The position numbers were made by a program, and so were the translations under genes. From NCBI GenBank assembly GCA_945878115.1, contig CAMDVD010000005.1, forward strand, positions 1-64,000: 64,000 nt of DNA, written 5' to 3'. The stretch comes from Chitinophaga pinensis (GTDB lineage: Bacteria > Bacteroidota > Bacteroidia > Chitinophagales > Chitinophagaceae). Below the pieces are notes generated by a model that ran no database searches, was not told the origin of the DNA, and saw nothing but the letters and a program-made list of their open reading frames with translations. Of the stretch, positions 18,666 to 29,722 are shown piece by piece (the first letter of the stretch is position 1; each line of letters starts with the position of its first letter).

Positions 18666-19376
18666 TTAATAATCATTATTAAAAAAGCGTGGGATAATAA
18701 AAATGCCACCTCCATAAAAAGAAAAATCATTTTTTTGCAAAGCGGGTTTATAGAAAATATGGAAAGTAAAACTGCCTTTGTGCTCAATGCCCAAAGAAGG
18801 AAGAGCTAAGCCACAATGAAAAAGAATACCTGTAGAACGCCCATTAATTTTATCCGTAATCTTTCCATTGCTTTGTAAAAGGATAAGATCTTTTGAATCC
18901 TTCGTCAAATTGGAAGGATTGCCTTTGTCATTAAAATTTATTCCATTCGTATTTGTAAATCCAAGGCCTATACCAATGAAGTAACCTAAACGTGATTCAT
19001 TGTTATCATCTTCTCTTAATCGGCCGCCATTAATATCTAAAGCGAGATGGACATCATACATAAAGGATAATTTGTTGTCGCCAAGTACAGTTACTTCTGG
19101 ATTAAAACCTAGGGTTAAAGGCACGCCTATAGAAAGGCTATATTTTGTTGAGTTTAAAAAAGCATATTTGGGATAAGCCAATATGCCAACTCCGAGAACA
19201 GAAACAACGAAGGTGTTGAAATTTGTATCCAGTATTCCATTCTTCATAAAAGGTTTCATAGTGTTCACCTCCTTTTCTGTGCAAGAAATAACATTGCCAC
19301 CAAAGTCAAAATTAAATTGAGCATAACACGAATGCGTCAAAAGTGAAATGGTTATCAAAACTAAATATTTTCGCAT
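18666..19376 (-). CDS. hypothetical secreted/outer-membrane beta-barrel-like protein
   Basis: 236 aa; signal peptide, alternating beta pattern. Confidence 0.55.
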   Translation of the reverse strand: MRKYLVLITISLLTHSCYAQFNFDFGGNVISCTEKEVNTMKPFMKNGILDTNFNTFVVSVLGVGILAYPKYAFLNSTKYSLSIGVPLTLGFNPEVTVLGDNKLSFMYDVHLALDINGGRLREDDNNESRLGYFIGIGLGFTNTNGINFNDKGNPSNLTKDSKDLILLQSNGKITDKINGRSTGILFHCGLALPSLGIEHKGSFTFHIFYKPALQKNDFSFYGGGIFIIPRFFNNDY

Positions 19377-19653
19377 GAGTTTTTACGACAAACATAATGC
19401 ATATGATTGGAGGAAGTGAATTATACCATGCAGGTGGAAAGGAATAATCCTGAGAACTATGTTTGCTATCAAGAATTGAACCTACTCAGATGGAAACATA
19501 AATTTTTGGGGAATGATTATGCGATCAAAAGTTTGAATGAGTTTTAGCATGTGTTTAAACTATGCATACAGGATATGCTAAACCAAACTAGAAGTATAAA
19601 TCGATGAATGTTGAATGCAACAGAAATAAATTATACAAACAGAAAAAACGAAT

Positions 19654-20430
19654 TTATTTCCCAATAAACACCGCTTTCCTTTTTTCTAAAAAAGCATTTA
19701 CACCTTCTTTGTAATCTGCTGTTTCGCTTGCTTCAACTTGTAGCTTGCCTTCTAGTTGCAGTTGTTCTTCCAAAGAATTTTGCAGGGATGCATGTAATAA
19801 TTTTTTAGTGAGCGCTAATCCGCGTGTTGGCATGGAGGCTAAGTTTAATGCAAGTTTCCAACTCTCTTCTATAAAATTATCTGCTGGATAGGAAGTATAA
19901 ATCATGCCCATTTGTACTGCTTCTTCGGCGCTTATTTTATCGCCTAACATCATGAGTGCACTTGCTTTTTGCCATCCAATGAGTCGAGGTAAATAGAAAG
20001 TGCCGCCACTATCTGGAACCAATCCTATTTTGCTAAAGGCTTGGATGAAAGTTGCATTGGAAGCAGCAACTACAATGTCGCAGCACAAAGCAATATTGGC
20101 ACCAGCACCAGCAGCAACGCCATTCACAGCACATACAACAGGTTTTTCTATTGCTCTAATGATGCTGATGATAGGATTATAATGTTCTGCTACTATTTGC
20201 GCCAATTCGATGCCATTGTCTTCAATAGCTTCTGCTAAATCTTGTCCAGCACAAAAGGCTTTTCCTATACTAGTAATATAAATACAACGAATATTTTCAT
20301 CAGACGAAGCATCTGTTAAAGCGGCTTGAAAGTCCAATGCCATTTCACGACAAAAGCTATTGAATTTGTCGGGGCGGTTTAAAGTTATTTTGGCAATCGC
20401 ATTTATTTTTTCAACAAGTATAAAAGACAT
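19654..20430 (-). CDS. enoyl-CoA hydratase/isomerase (PaaG-like)
   Basis: 258 aa; ITLNRPDKFNSFCREM, GKAFCAGQDLAE, PVVCAVNGVAAGAGANIALCCDIV. Confidence 0.92.
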   Translation of the reverse strand: MSFILVEKINAIAKITLNRPDKFNSFCREMALDFQAALTDASSDENIRCIYITSIGKAFCAGQDLAEAIEDNGIELAQIVAEHYNPIISIIRAIEKPVVCAVNGVAAGAGANIALCCDIVVAASNATFIQAFSKIGLVPDSGGTFYLPRLIGWQKASALMMLGDKISAEEAVQMGMIYTSYPADNFIEESWKLALNLASMPTRGLALTKKLLHASLQNSLEEQLQLEGKLQVEASETADYKEGVNAFLEKRKAVFIGK

Positions 20431-20503
20431 AGTATTTTTTTAGGGCTTAAAGATAATTTTATTTTGAATGTAAAGAACATACATATGAAGTTGTTGCTGT
20501 AAT

Positions 20504-20690
20504 TGTCTGAATCAGGATTTTCAAGATTTTAGAATTTTTAGGATTCGTTTTTTTTTAAAATCTTGTTCATCCTTTCATTCTGTAAAACCTGCTTCAGACA
20601 TTCGCTAATATTTCTGAATCAGGATTGAGATTTTGTTTTTTTATATTCTTCAAGTTCTCATTCTAGAAATTGTAAAACAGACATTCGCGA
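20504..20690. repeat. TGTCTGAATCAGGATT-type inverted repeat remnants
   Basis: TGTCTGAATCAGGATTTTCAAGATTTTAGAATTTTTAGGATT...TGCTTCAGACA and a second TCTGAATCAGGATT...CAGACATTCG copy. Confidence 0.6.
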
Positions 20691-20736
20691 ATTCTTCAAC
20701 TTGATATGGAGTCTATTCTTTTAGAATGCTTATCTA

Positions 20737-22521
20737 TTGCCGCTTTTAAATGGTGGTTGCGAGTCTCTGAAATTTTTATTTTCACCTCTTTTTATTACTA
20801 CAATATTAATTAATTGTTATTTTGCGGTTCAAAAAATATATTATATGTACAAAAATATTACAAAATTTATTCTTGCATCCTTGGTGCTGTTGTCTTTTCA
20901 AACCAATGCACAATTATATAATGGCTATGTTTTAACCAGTATAATGAATACTTCTACTGCCACATTAATGGATACAAATAAGAATACATTTCACTCATGG
21001 ACTGTAGATGCGCAAACTGGATATTCGTCATACCTTATGCCAGGTGGTACTTTGGTAAGAGCGGCAAAAGCTACAGGTGTTTCCTTTACAGGTGGTCCTA
21101 TTTGTGGGAAAATTCAAAAACACGATTATAGCGGAACAAAGATTTGGGATTATAATTATTCAACAACGAATTATTGCACCCATCATGATATTTGTCCTAT
21201 GGCAAATGGTAATGTATTGGTCATTGCTTATGAACGTAAAACAGCAGCTGAAGTTGCCGCGGTTGGTTGCACATTTACTGGTGAAATGTGGCCTGATAAA
21301 ATTGTAGAAATTCAACCTACTGGTGCAACCACTGGTACGGTAGTTTGGGAATGGCATGCTTGGGATCATTTGATGCAAAATACGGATGCTGCAAAACCAC
21401 ATTATGTAACAAATATGGTAGATAGTCCACAATATTTGAATATTAATTATAAAGCCACAAAAGATTGGATGCACATGAATGGTGTAGATTATAATCCCAT
21501 CTTAGATCAAATCGCGTTTAGTTCTCATAATTTGAATGAATGGTATATTATAGACCATAGCACAACCACTGCTGAAGCGGCTAGTAATACAGGCGGCAAC
21601 TCTGGTAAAGGTGGTCAAATACTATTCCGTTGGGGCAATCCAGCAGCGTATGGTGCAACAGGCACTGCTATTTTGAATGTAACCCATGATGCACATTGGA
21701 TTCCAGAAACAGCACCAAATGCTGGGCGTTTAGTGGGTTTTAATAATAAAGGGGTTTCTGCATCTCAATCATCCGTTGATCAAATCATCACACCAATCAA
21801 TGGGTATACGTATACTAAAGCAGTTGGTGCTGCCTTTGATCCTGTAACCTATACTAGCCGACATGCTTGCTCAGGTTATTCAAGTAATATGGGAAATTCA
21901 TATCAATTGCCAAATGGAAATCAATTGGTTTGTGTCGCAACACAAAGCAAAGTGTATGAAATTAATAGTGCTGGAACTACAGTGTGGACCAATACTTTTA
22001 CAGGCTCTGTACCGCAAGCTTTTAAATATGATAGTTGTTATATCTTCAATGCACCTCCTGCAATTCCTGTTATAACTGTTGGTTCAGCTTCCCTGATTTC
22101 TACAAGCGCTTCCACTTATCAATGGTACCAAAATGGGGTATTGATTACTGGTGCAACGAATATGACCTACACTCCAAGTTCTTCAGGTGTGTTCGTGGTT
22201 CGTATTACAGGTCCTACTGGTTGTGTTTACGAATATTCTAAAGGTGTGCAATATGTATTCCCAGATGCTGTAAGTGATATTGCACTTTCTGCTAAAATAA
22301 TCGTATACCCTAATCCTACAACTGGCATATTACATATTGAAGACAATAATTTATTAGGCAAATCTATTGATGTAAGTGTGTATGATATGCTTGGACATTT
22401 AGTATTAAAATCAGTGGATTCTAAAACAATGGATTTAAGTGGATTGTCAAACGGTACTTATTCTGTCATGATTTATTCTGAAAAAGGCGCAGTATCTAAG
22501 AAAATAGAATTGAACAAATAA
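20737..22521 (+). CDS. aryl-sulfate sulfotransferase-like (ASST) secreted protein with T9SS tail; real start probably near 20845
   Basis: MYKNITKFILASLVLLSFQTNAQ signal peptide; YNGYVLTSIMNTSTATLMDTNKNTFHSW, THHDICPMANGNVLVIAYE; C-term T9SS tail. Confidence 0.8.
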   Translation: MPLLNGGCESLKFLFSPLFITTILINCYFAVQKIYYMYKNITKFILASLVLLSFQTNAQLYNGYVLTSIMNTSTATLMDTNKNTFHSWTVDAQTGYSSYLMPGGTLVRAAKATGVSFTGGPICGKIQKHDYSGTKIWDYNYSTTNYCTHHDICPMANGNVLVIAYERKTAAEVAAVGCTFTGEMWPDKIVEIQPTGATTGTVVWEWHAWDHLMQNTDAAKPHYVTNMVDSPQYLNINYKATKDWMHMNGVDYNPILDQIAFSSHNLNEWYIIDHSTTTAEAASNTGGNSGKGGQILFRWGNPAAYGATGTAILNVTHDAHWIPETAPNAGRLVGFNNKGVSASQSSVDQIITPINGYTYTKAVGAAFDPVTYTSRHACSGYSSNMGNSYQLPNGNQLVCVATQSKVYEINSAGTTVWTNTFTGSVPQAFKYDSCYIFNAPPAIPVITVGSASLISTSASTYQWYQNGVLITGATNMTYTPSSSGVFVVRITGPTGCVYEYSKGVQYVFPDAVSDIALSAKIIVYPNPTTGILHIEDNNLLGKSIDVSVYDMLGHLVLKSVDSKTMDLSGLSNGTYSVMIYSEKGAVSKKIELNK

Positions 22522-22613
22522 TTAGAAAATATAAAAGGAGAGGATGCTATTCGTCTCCTTTTTTAAATACAGTCTCGGATCTTTCCTATTGACTAAAATA
22601 AAATTAAATACAT

Positions 22614-23609
22614 ATGAAAAAATTGATTTGCTTTGCCTTGATTGTTTTTACAGTCCAATTTTCATTTGCAAAAAAAGTAAAATTTGCAGTGGATATGTCG
22701 GATACTATTGTAAGCCCGAACGGTGTTCATTTGAGTTGTGATTTTCAAGCCTATTTAGGGCAAGGTCAGGACTTTACTTGTGATAGTTTGGCGCTTACAA
22801 AAGAAATAGTCGACACCAATATTTGGAGTGTGGTTGTTGATATTCCAGCTTTCGTAAAGTATGAATTTAATTATGTCAATGGCAATCAATGTTATGAAAC
22901 AGAAGCTGTACCTTATGAATCACAAGCATGGTATAATAATAGTGATCATCGTTGGATTTATATTGATTCTTTAGCGGATGATACTACCTTTTTAGCACCT
23001 GTTTTATTTACTAAAAATGCACCTGCTGGATTGACGCTTATTCGTTTTCGAATTAATATGCAACAAGAAACGGTATCGACAACTGGGGTACATGTTGCTG
23101 GTGATTTTCAAGGTTGGGATCCTGCTATCAATCGACTATATAGCTTTGGCAATGATGTGTATGAATGGATTGCTTATCAAAATATAAATACCTATAATTA
23201 TAAATTTTACAACGGAAATAGCAGTGGTACTGTAGAAGTCGTTCCGAGTGCTTGTGCAATAAGTGGAAATCGAAATTTAGTTTTAGCACAAGATACGGTA
23301 TTGCCTGTTTTGTGTTTTTCTACTTGTAATATCTGCTTTCCAACTGGTCTAGATAATCTATATGCAGCAAGTACAAATACCATTTATCCGAATCCAATGT
23401 CAGAAACGGCTATTCTTTCTTTGCAAGATCATAGTAGTGCACACAACATTTTTATCTTCGATATGTCTGGACGAAAAATTTGTACTGTCCTAGATTTTAA
23501 GGGCACTCAATTCACATTGAGTAAAAACAATTTTGCAAAAGGAATTTATGTTGTGCAAGTAGAGAACAAAGAATCGGTTCGTACTTCGCACAAGCTTATT
23601 GTTGAATAA
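22614..23609 (+). CDS. secreted protein with starch/glycogen-binding-like beta domains and T9SS tail
   Basis: GVHVAGDFQGWDPAINRLYSF..VYEWIAYQNINTYNYKFYNG; C-term NPMSETAILSLQ...GRKICTV. Confidence 0.65.
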   Translation: MKKLICFALIVFTVQFSFAKKVKFAVDMSDTIVSPNGVHLSCDFQAYLGQGQDFTCDSLALTKEIVDTNIWSVVVDIPAFVKYEFNYVNGNQCYETEAVPYESQAWYNNSDHRWIYIDSLADDTTFLAPVLFTKNAPAGLTLIRFRINMQQETVSTTGVHVAGDFQGWDPAINRLYSFGNDVYEWIAYQNINTYNYKFYNGNSSGTVEVVPSACAISGNRNLVLAQDTVLPVLCFSTCNICFPTGLDNLYAASTNTIYPNPMSETAILSLQDHSSAHNIFIFDMSGRKICTVLDFKGTQFTLSKNNFAKGIYVVQVENKESVRTSHKLIVE

Positions 23610-23629
23610 TAATGTAAACCCAATAGTAT

Positions 23630-25891
23630 ATGAAAAAAATAATTGTCAAGCTTGGATTGACCTTCTTCTTTATTTGTTCTATGCAAACTATACAAGCACA
23701 AGCCCCCTTGTATGAAATCAACACACTGCAAAAGATAGAGGTGTATTTTTCAAATCCGAATTGGGATTACAAATTAGATTCATTGAAAAATTTAGATGCT
23801 GGTTCCTTAATGGCAGACTGGGTTAAAATAAATGGAATACAATACGACTCTGTAGGTGTGAAGTATAAAGGCAATAGTTCTTATGACTCTACTAAAATAA
23901 AAAATCCACTGCATATCACTTTGGATAAATATAAAAATCAGAATTATCAAGGGTATAAAGATATCAAGTTGAGCAATGGATATTCCGATCCATCCATGAT
24001 TAGAGAAGTATTGGGTTATTCTATTTTAGGTAATTATATGGATTGTCCGAAATCCAATTTTGCTCAACTGTATATCAATGGAAATTATATTGGCGTATAT
24101 TCCAATGATGAGAGTATTGATAAAAAGTTTTGTGCCGATAAATTTTATTCTTCTGCGAATACATTTATTAAAGGCAATCCAATTGTTACGCCAAGTGCTA
24201 CTACGAAGTGTAATCTAAAATATAAAACGGCTGATTCTAGTGTTTATCAAAACTTCTACGAAATAAAATCGAATACTGGTTGGAATGATTTAGTTAAGCT
24301 ATGTGATACCGTCACGAATGTGCCTGCTAGTGTAGAATCTACTATGGATATAGATCGTGCAATTTGGATGCTTGCTTTTAATAATGTTATGGTAAATTTA
24401 GATAGTTATAATGGCGCTTTTTGTCAAAATTATTATTTGTATAAAGACAATAACAATAGATACAATCCAACGGTTTGGGATTTGAACATGTGCTTTGGTG
24501 GATTTCCTTTCGCTGGTTCTGGTTCTACTTCTTTAGGAACTTTAACCAATATTACAACCATGGCTCAACTTGCAATAGACAATCATGCTACAGATAATAA
24601 TTGGCCTTTGATAAATGATATTCAATCAAACCCAATGTATAAACGAATGTATATGGCACATATTCGTACGATGGTCAATGAACAAATAACGAATGCAAAT
24701 TATGTAAATGTCGCAACGCAATTATTGTCTAATATAGACACAGCAGTTCTTTCAGACAATAATAAATTTTTTACGTATGCTCAGTTTCAAACCTCCATGA
24801 ATGCCAATGTTGGTAATATACCTGGTATAGAAAATTTGATGAGTGCACGCTTAAGTTATGTACAAGGAGATGCGGAATTTGTGAAAGTGGCTCCCGTAAT
24901 TTCTGCAACCTCAACTACTACATCTCCTGCATACAATAGTACTATCGTTATTAATGCACAAGTGAGCAATAGCAACAGCGTTACAGTAGGTTACAGATTT
25001 GATAAGACAAAAACATTTCAAAAATTAGTTTTATTTGATGATGGTAATCATAATGATGGAGCAGCTGGTGATAATAATTATGGAGCATCCTTGGTGATGG
25101 CTGGTGCGCAATTGCAATATTATTTTTATGCAGAAAATGCAGATGCTGGCGTCTTTAGTCCGGCTCGTGCAGAGCATGAATTTTATAGTTTGCATGCAAC
25201 TTCTTCCGAACCAACAGCAAATCAAATTGTCATTAATGAAATATTGGCTAATAATGTTTCAGATGCAAAAGATGAATACGATGATTATGAGGATTGGGTT
25301 GAACTGTATAACAATACATCTAGCTTAATTAATTTAAGTAACCTCACTCTTTCTAATACACAAAACAATTTATTCAAATGGCATTTTCCGCCGAATACAA
25401 CAATCCCTCCGAATGGATATTTTACCATTTGGACAGATGACGATTCTTTACAACAAATCTTTCATACCAACTTTAACTTGAGTAAAGACTCTGGCATTAT
25501 TTTATTATCTAATGCGAGTGGTACAATATTGGACAGTATTACATTTGGCGCACAAGTTGCAGATAGCAGTTTCGGAAGATTACCAAATGGAACTGGCAGT
25601 TTTGTAAGAATGCACACAACTTACGGTTATGAGAATAATAATTTCCCAATTGGAATTGCACCAAGCCCTGTGAAAAGTGAATTTAATTTATATCCAAACC
25701 CCGCCACCAATCAAGTTGTTATTGAGTTTGATGGTTCGCAAAAAGTTGTCATTACAGATTTATTTGGAAGACTAAAAATAGTAGAACAAGCACAGAATAT
25801 TTTGCATGTAAATGTTGAAAATTGGATGCCTGGCATTTATCTAGTGAAGTGTGGGAATGCTGTCAAGAAATTAATGGTAAAAGGGGAGTAG
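23630..25891 (+). CDS. CotH kinase family protein with lamin-tail-like domain and T9SS tail
   Basis: 753 aa; VGVKYKGNSSYDSTKIKNPLHITLDKY, WDLNMCFGGF; IVINEILANNVSDAKDEYDDYEDWVELYNNTSS; C-term T9SS. Confidence 0.88.
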   Translation: MKKIIVKLGLTFFFICSMQTIQAQAPLYEINTLQKIEVYFSNPNWDYKLDSLKNLDAGSLMADWVKINGIQYDSVGVKYKGNSSYDSTKIKNPLHITLDKYKNQNYQGYKDIKLSNGYSDPSMIREVLGYSILGNYMDCPKSNFAQLYINGNYIGVYSNDESIDKKFCADKFYSSANTFIKGNPIVTPSATTKCNLKYKTADSSVYQNFYEIKSNTGWNDLVKLCDTVTNVPASVESTMDIDRAIWMLAFNNVMVNLDSYNGAFCQNYYLYKDNNNRYNPTVWDLNMCFGGFPFAGSGSTSLGTLTNITTMAQLAIDNHATDNNWPLINDIQSNPMYKRMYMAHIRTMVNEQITNANYVNVATQLLSNIDTAVLSDNNKFFTYAQFQTSMNANVGNIPGIENLMSARLSYVQGDAEFVKVAPVISATSTTTSPAYNSTIVINAQVSNSNSVTVGYRFDKTKTFQKLVLFDDGNHNDGAAGDNNYGASLVMAGAQLQYYFYAENADAGVFSPARAEHEFYSLHATSSEPTANQIVINEILANNVSDAKDEYDDYEDWVELYNNTSSLINLSNLTLSNTQNNLFKWHFPPNTTIPPNGYFTIWTDDDSLQQIFHTNFNLSKDSGIILLSNASGTILDSITFGAQVADSSFGRLPNGTGSFVRMHTTYGYENNNFPIGIAPSPVKSEFNLYPNPATNQVVIEFDGSQKVVITDLFGRLKIVEQAQNILHVNVENWMPGIYLVKCGNAVKKLMVKGE

Positions 25892-26121
25892 AATCATTAC
25901 ATAAGTTATTTGAATTTTACCTACAGAATGAGATTGAAGAATAAATAAGCTATCAAATTGGTCACAATAAATTATTTTATTGGCAAATGGCCTTGTATAG
26001 TTTGGCGTTAAAAAAAATGGAGTGATCGGCGGACAAATCGTCCCTGTCTGAGCAACCGACGCAGGAGGATTGTGAGTTTGGACGATGTGCGTCGAGCATG
26101 AACATTTTTTAGCAAAACTAT

Positions 26122-26172
26122 CCACAGCCTTGATTTTTTGGTTCTTTTGTATCAAGACAAAAGAACAAAAGT
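26122..26172 (+). terminator. hairpin in conserved-looking intergenic repeat
   Basis: GTTCTTTTGT-atcaag-ACAAAAGAAC, 10-bp perfect stem. Confidence 0.5.
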
Positions 26173-26253
26173 TTATTCGTAGCGATAATGTAGTTAGTAT
26201 ATGAATAGAAGTATAAAATTTTATTTCCTTTCTCGATTATATTTGCGAAAGCA

Positions 26254-27570
26254 ATGCAAACCATCGACGATACTTACCAACAAACCCTTGCGTATCTATA
26301 TGATAAACTGCCTATGTTTACACGCATAGGTGCAGCGGCGTATAAAGCAGATTTAAGTAACACTATTTTACTTTGTGAGAAATTAGGCAACCCGCATTTG
26401 CAATTGAAATGTATTCATATTGCAGGCACAAATGGGAAAGGAAGCACTAGTCATATGCTAGCTTCAGTGATGCAAACCAGTGGATATAAAACTGGATTGT
26501 ATACAAGTCCACATATATCTGATTTTCGAGAGAGAATTCGTATCAATGGGGAAATGATTAGCAAAGAATGGTTGATCGATTTTGTCGAAAAAATGAAACC
26601 AAGCATTGAAGAAATTCAACCTTCATTCTTTGAAATTACGGTTGCCATGGCGTTTGCTTATTTCGCAGAACAAAAAGTGGATATCGCCGTTATTGAAACT
26701 GGGCTTGGTGGATTGTTAGATAGCACAAATATTATTACACCAGAAATTTCAGTCATTACGAATATTAGTTTGGATCATACCAATTTATTGGGTTCAACAT
26801 TGGCCGAAATTGCTACACAAAAGGCAGGTATCATCAAGCACAATATACCAGTTGTAGTTGGTGAGAAGCAAACAGAAACAGAATCTATTTTTTTTACAAA
26901 AGCCATTCTGCAGCAAAGTCAAATCTACTACGCAGATAATCTCTATGAAGTGATTCAACGCAAACAAGAAGGTGGTTTATTGCACTTGAAATTGGTACAT
27001 AAAACGGCGATGCGTATCCTGAATGTGCAATTGGATTTATTAGGTGAATACCAAACCAAGAATATAAAAACAGTATTGACTGTTGTCGATTTACTGCGTA
27101 CAAAATCATGGCATATTAAAGAGCAAGATGTATATCAGGCCTTAAGAACTACTAAAAAACGAACTGGGATACGAGGGCGTTTTGATGTCATCGAACAAGA
27201 GCCAAAAATTGTGTTAGATGTAGCACATAATGAAGCGGGACTTCGAGAGGTTTTTGCGCAAGTATTGCAAATGAAGTTTGCCAAGTTGCACATTATTTGT
27301 GGCTTTGTCAGAGATAAAGAAATAGGGAAGGTGCTGCCTTTGTTTCCAAAAGAGGCAAATTATTATTTTACACAAGCCAATATTCCTAGAGCCTTACCTT
27401 GTAAAGAGTTATTGGAATTGGGAATTGAGCATCAGTTGAAAGGACAAGCATTTCCAGTCATTCAGGATGCTATCCAAAGTGCGATGAATCAAGCGGAGAA
27501 AACAGATTTGATTTTAATCACTGGTAGTTTTTTTATCTTGGATGATGCCTATTCATTTTTAATAAAATAG
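26254..27570 (+). CDS. folC: bifunctional folylpolyglutamate synthase/dihydrofolate synthase
   Basis: 438 aa; IHIAGTNGKGSTSHMLASVMQTSGYKTGLYTSPHISDFRERIRING; AVIETGLGGLLDSTNI. Confidence 0.95.
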   Translation: MQTIDDTYQQTLAYLYDKLPMFTRIGAAAYKADLSNTILLCEKLGNPHLQLKCIHIAGTNGKGSTSHMLASVMQTSGYKTGLYTSPHISDFRERIRINGEMISKEWLIDFVEKMKPSIEEIQPSFFEITVAMAFAYFAEQKVDIAVIETGLGGLLDSTNIITPEISVITNISLDHTNLLGSTLAEIATQKAGIIKHNIPVVVGEKQTETESIFFTKAILQQSQIYYADNLYEVIQRKQEGGLLHLKLVHKTAMRILNVQLDLLGEYQTKNIKTVLTVVDLLRTKSWHIKEQDVYQALRTTKKRTGIRGRFDVIEQEPKIVLDVAHNEAGLREVFAQVLQMKFAKLHIICGFVRDKEIGKVLPLFPKEANYYFTQANIPRALPCKELLELGIEHQLKGQAFPVIQDAIQSAMNQAEKTDLILITGSFFILDDAYSFLIK

Positions 27571-27632
27571 AATGAAGGCTTTCTAAATTGAATGAAGTAA
27601 ACTACTTTTAGCACATCTAATTCATTCAGTGC

Positions 27633-29654
27633 ATGTCAAAAATAAAAAAAAATAATCCTGTAAAAACGACAGAAAAAGTTGTAACAGCGGAATCGATACA
27701 TCCTGTGGAAGAAAAGACTTGGTTAGAGAAGCTGACATCTGGGTATCTACCATATTTAATTATTGCTTTGCTTAGTATTGTCCTTTACGCCAATACATTT
27801 AAACACCAATTTGCTTTAGATGATGATATTGTTATTTGTAAAAATGAATATGTGTTGCGTGGTATACAAGGCTTGCCAGATTTATTTAAAAAAGATTTGT
27901 TCGATAGTTTTTATAAACAAATGAATACAACTGCACAGCTTTCAGGTGGACGTTATAGACCATTGTCTGTGGCTAGTTTCGCCTTAGAACAAGAATGGAT
28001 AGGCACTAGAGAGGATGCGAAGTTTGAGCCGAATTGTTGGGATGTAAATAAGAATGGCAAACAAGACATAGAAGAAGATGTCAATGGCGATGGACAGTAT
28101 AATGATAAGGATTATAGGTCTCAAGGTTTTACATTACGGCACATAGATAATGTGTTTTTTTATGCATTGGCCTGTTGCATGTTATTCTTATTTTTAAGTA
28201 CTGTAGTCTTCAAGGAAAAACCACTCTTGGCGCTTTTAATTACGTTATTATTTTTAGCACATCCAATTCATACAGAAGTGGTTGCGAATGTAAAAAGTAG
28301 AGATGAAATATTTTCATTTCTGTTTATGATAGCAGCTTTATTTTTTGCCCATCAATATGATAGCAAAGGGAAAATAAAATTCATTGTACTTTCATGTCTT
28401 GCCTTTTTCTGTGCATTGTTGTCGAAAGAGTATGGTGCTACTTTGCTGGTTTTGATTCCGCTTTCCTTGTATTTGTTTGGAGAAAATGGTTTGAAACTCC
28501 GTAAACATGTTATATTGTTTATTGGTATGCTTGTTCTCTTCGGTTTTTATTATAAAATTAGGATAGATGCAATAGGCAACATGGATTCAGCCTCTAATTT
28601 GCAACTCGGTGAACTCATGAATAATCCGTATTTGTTGGCAACGCATACTCAAGAAATTGCTACTAAAATATTTATGTTTTTGAATTATATCTGGAAGTTG
28701 ATATTTCCAATGACATTATGTTCCGACTATGGGTATAATAGTATTCCGTATAAAAATTTATTCGACTTAAGTGTTTGGATGAGTGTTATAGCAATATTCG
28801 GAATGATCATTGGCGGGGTAGTAGGGTTGGTGAAAAAAAATTGGGTTGCATTTGCGCTTGCATTTTATTTGTTGAATATATTATTGGTTACCAATTTGAT
28901 TTTCAATGTAGGTGCTACGATGGGGGAACGTTTAGCCTTTCATTCTTCTTTAGGTTTCTGTATGTTGCTTGGTTATGCTTTGTATTGGATAGGGCAAAAA
29001 GTGAATGTAACTGCTGCTTCCAAAATGGCGTTTTTTATCACGCTACCTATTTTATTTTTATATTCTGTCAAAACCATTGCAAGAAATAATGCTTGGAAGA
29101 ATGATATTTCATTGGCTTTGACTGATGTGGAAATAAACCCTGAAAGTATTTCTTTAAATGGGAATGCTTGTTCACGATACATTGATTTGTCGGAATGGCC
29201 AATCAATAAACCAAAGGAAAAAGAGTATTTTTTGAAAGCGGTAGGATACGGTAAAAAGTCCATTGCGCTACATCCGAGTTTTGTGAATGGTTATTTAAAT
29301 TTGGGTATTGCATATGCCAAATTAGAGCAATATGATAGTGCCAAAAAATGTTGGGATATTGCTTTCAAAATATATCCTCATCATCCGAGTAAAACCACTT
29401 ATTATAATTTGCTAGCAGATGTGTATTATCAAAAAGGATTCAAATTAGGTGGCGAAAAAAAATGGGCTGAGGGATTGGTTTTTCTTCAAACTGCGATAGA
29501 AATAAATCCTACGAATGCTAGATATTGGTATGATTTGGGCGGCTTTGCATATAATGCACAAAACTTTGCGAAGGCAAAAGAAGCATGGACAAAAGCGTAT
29601 CAATTAAATCCCAAGGATACGAATATAATTAAGGTGCAGCATGTGTTTCCGTGA
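27633..29654 (+). CDS. multi-pass membrane protein with C-terminal TPRs (TMTC/glycosyltransferase-like)
   Basis: 673 aa; YANTFKHQFALDDDIVICKNEYVLRGIQGL, HPIHTEVVANVKSRDEI; C-term TPRs. Confidence 0.8.
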   Translation: MSKIKKNNPVKTTEKVVTAESIHPVEEKTWLEKLTSGYLPYLIIALLSIVLYANTFKHQFALDDDIVICKNEYVLRGIQGLPDLFKKDLFDSFYKQMNTTAQLSGGRYRPLSVASFALEQEWIGTREDAKFEPNCWDVNKNGKQDIEEDVNGDGQYNDKDYRSQGFTLRHIDNVFFYALACCMLFLFLSTVVFKEKPLLALLITLLFLAHPIHTEVVANVKSRDEIFSFLFMIAALFFAHQYDSKGKIKFIVLSCLAFFCALLSKEYGATLLVLIPLSLYLFGENGLKLRKHVILFIGMLVLFGFYYKIRIDAIGNMDSASNLQLGELMNNPYLLATHTQEIATKIFMFLNYIWKLIFPMTLCSDYGYNSIPYKNLFDLSVWMSVIAIFGMIIGGVVGLVKKNWVAFALAFYLLNILLVTNLIFNVGATMGERLAFHSSLGFCMLLGYALYWIGQKVNVTAASKMAFFITLPILFLYSVKTIARNNAWKNDISLALTDVEINPESISLNGNACSRYIDLSEWPINKPKEKEYFLKAVGYGKKSIALHPSFVNGYLNLGIAYAKLEQYDSAKKCWDIAFKIYPHHPSKTTYYNLLADVYYQKGFKLGGEKKWAEGLVFLQTAIEINPTNARYWYDLGGFAYNAQNFAKAKEAWTKAYQLNPKDTNIIKVQHVFP

Positions 29655-29722
29655 TGGATTCTTTATGACAATAAGAGGTAGATATGGTGAGTGTACTTAA
29701 TTGTATAAAGACAAAATAAGTA

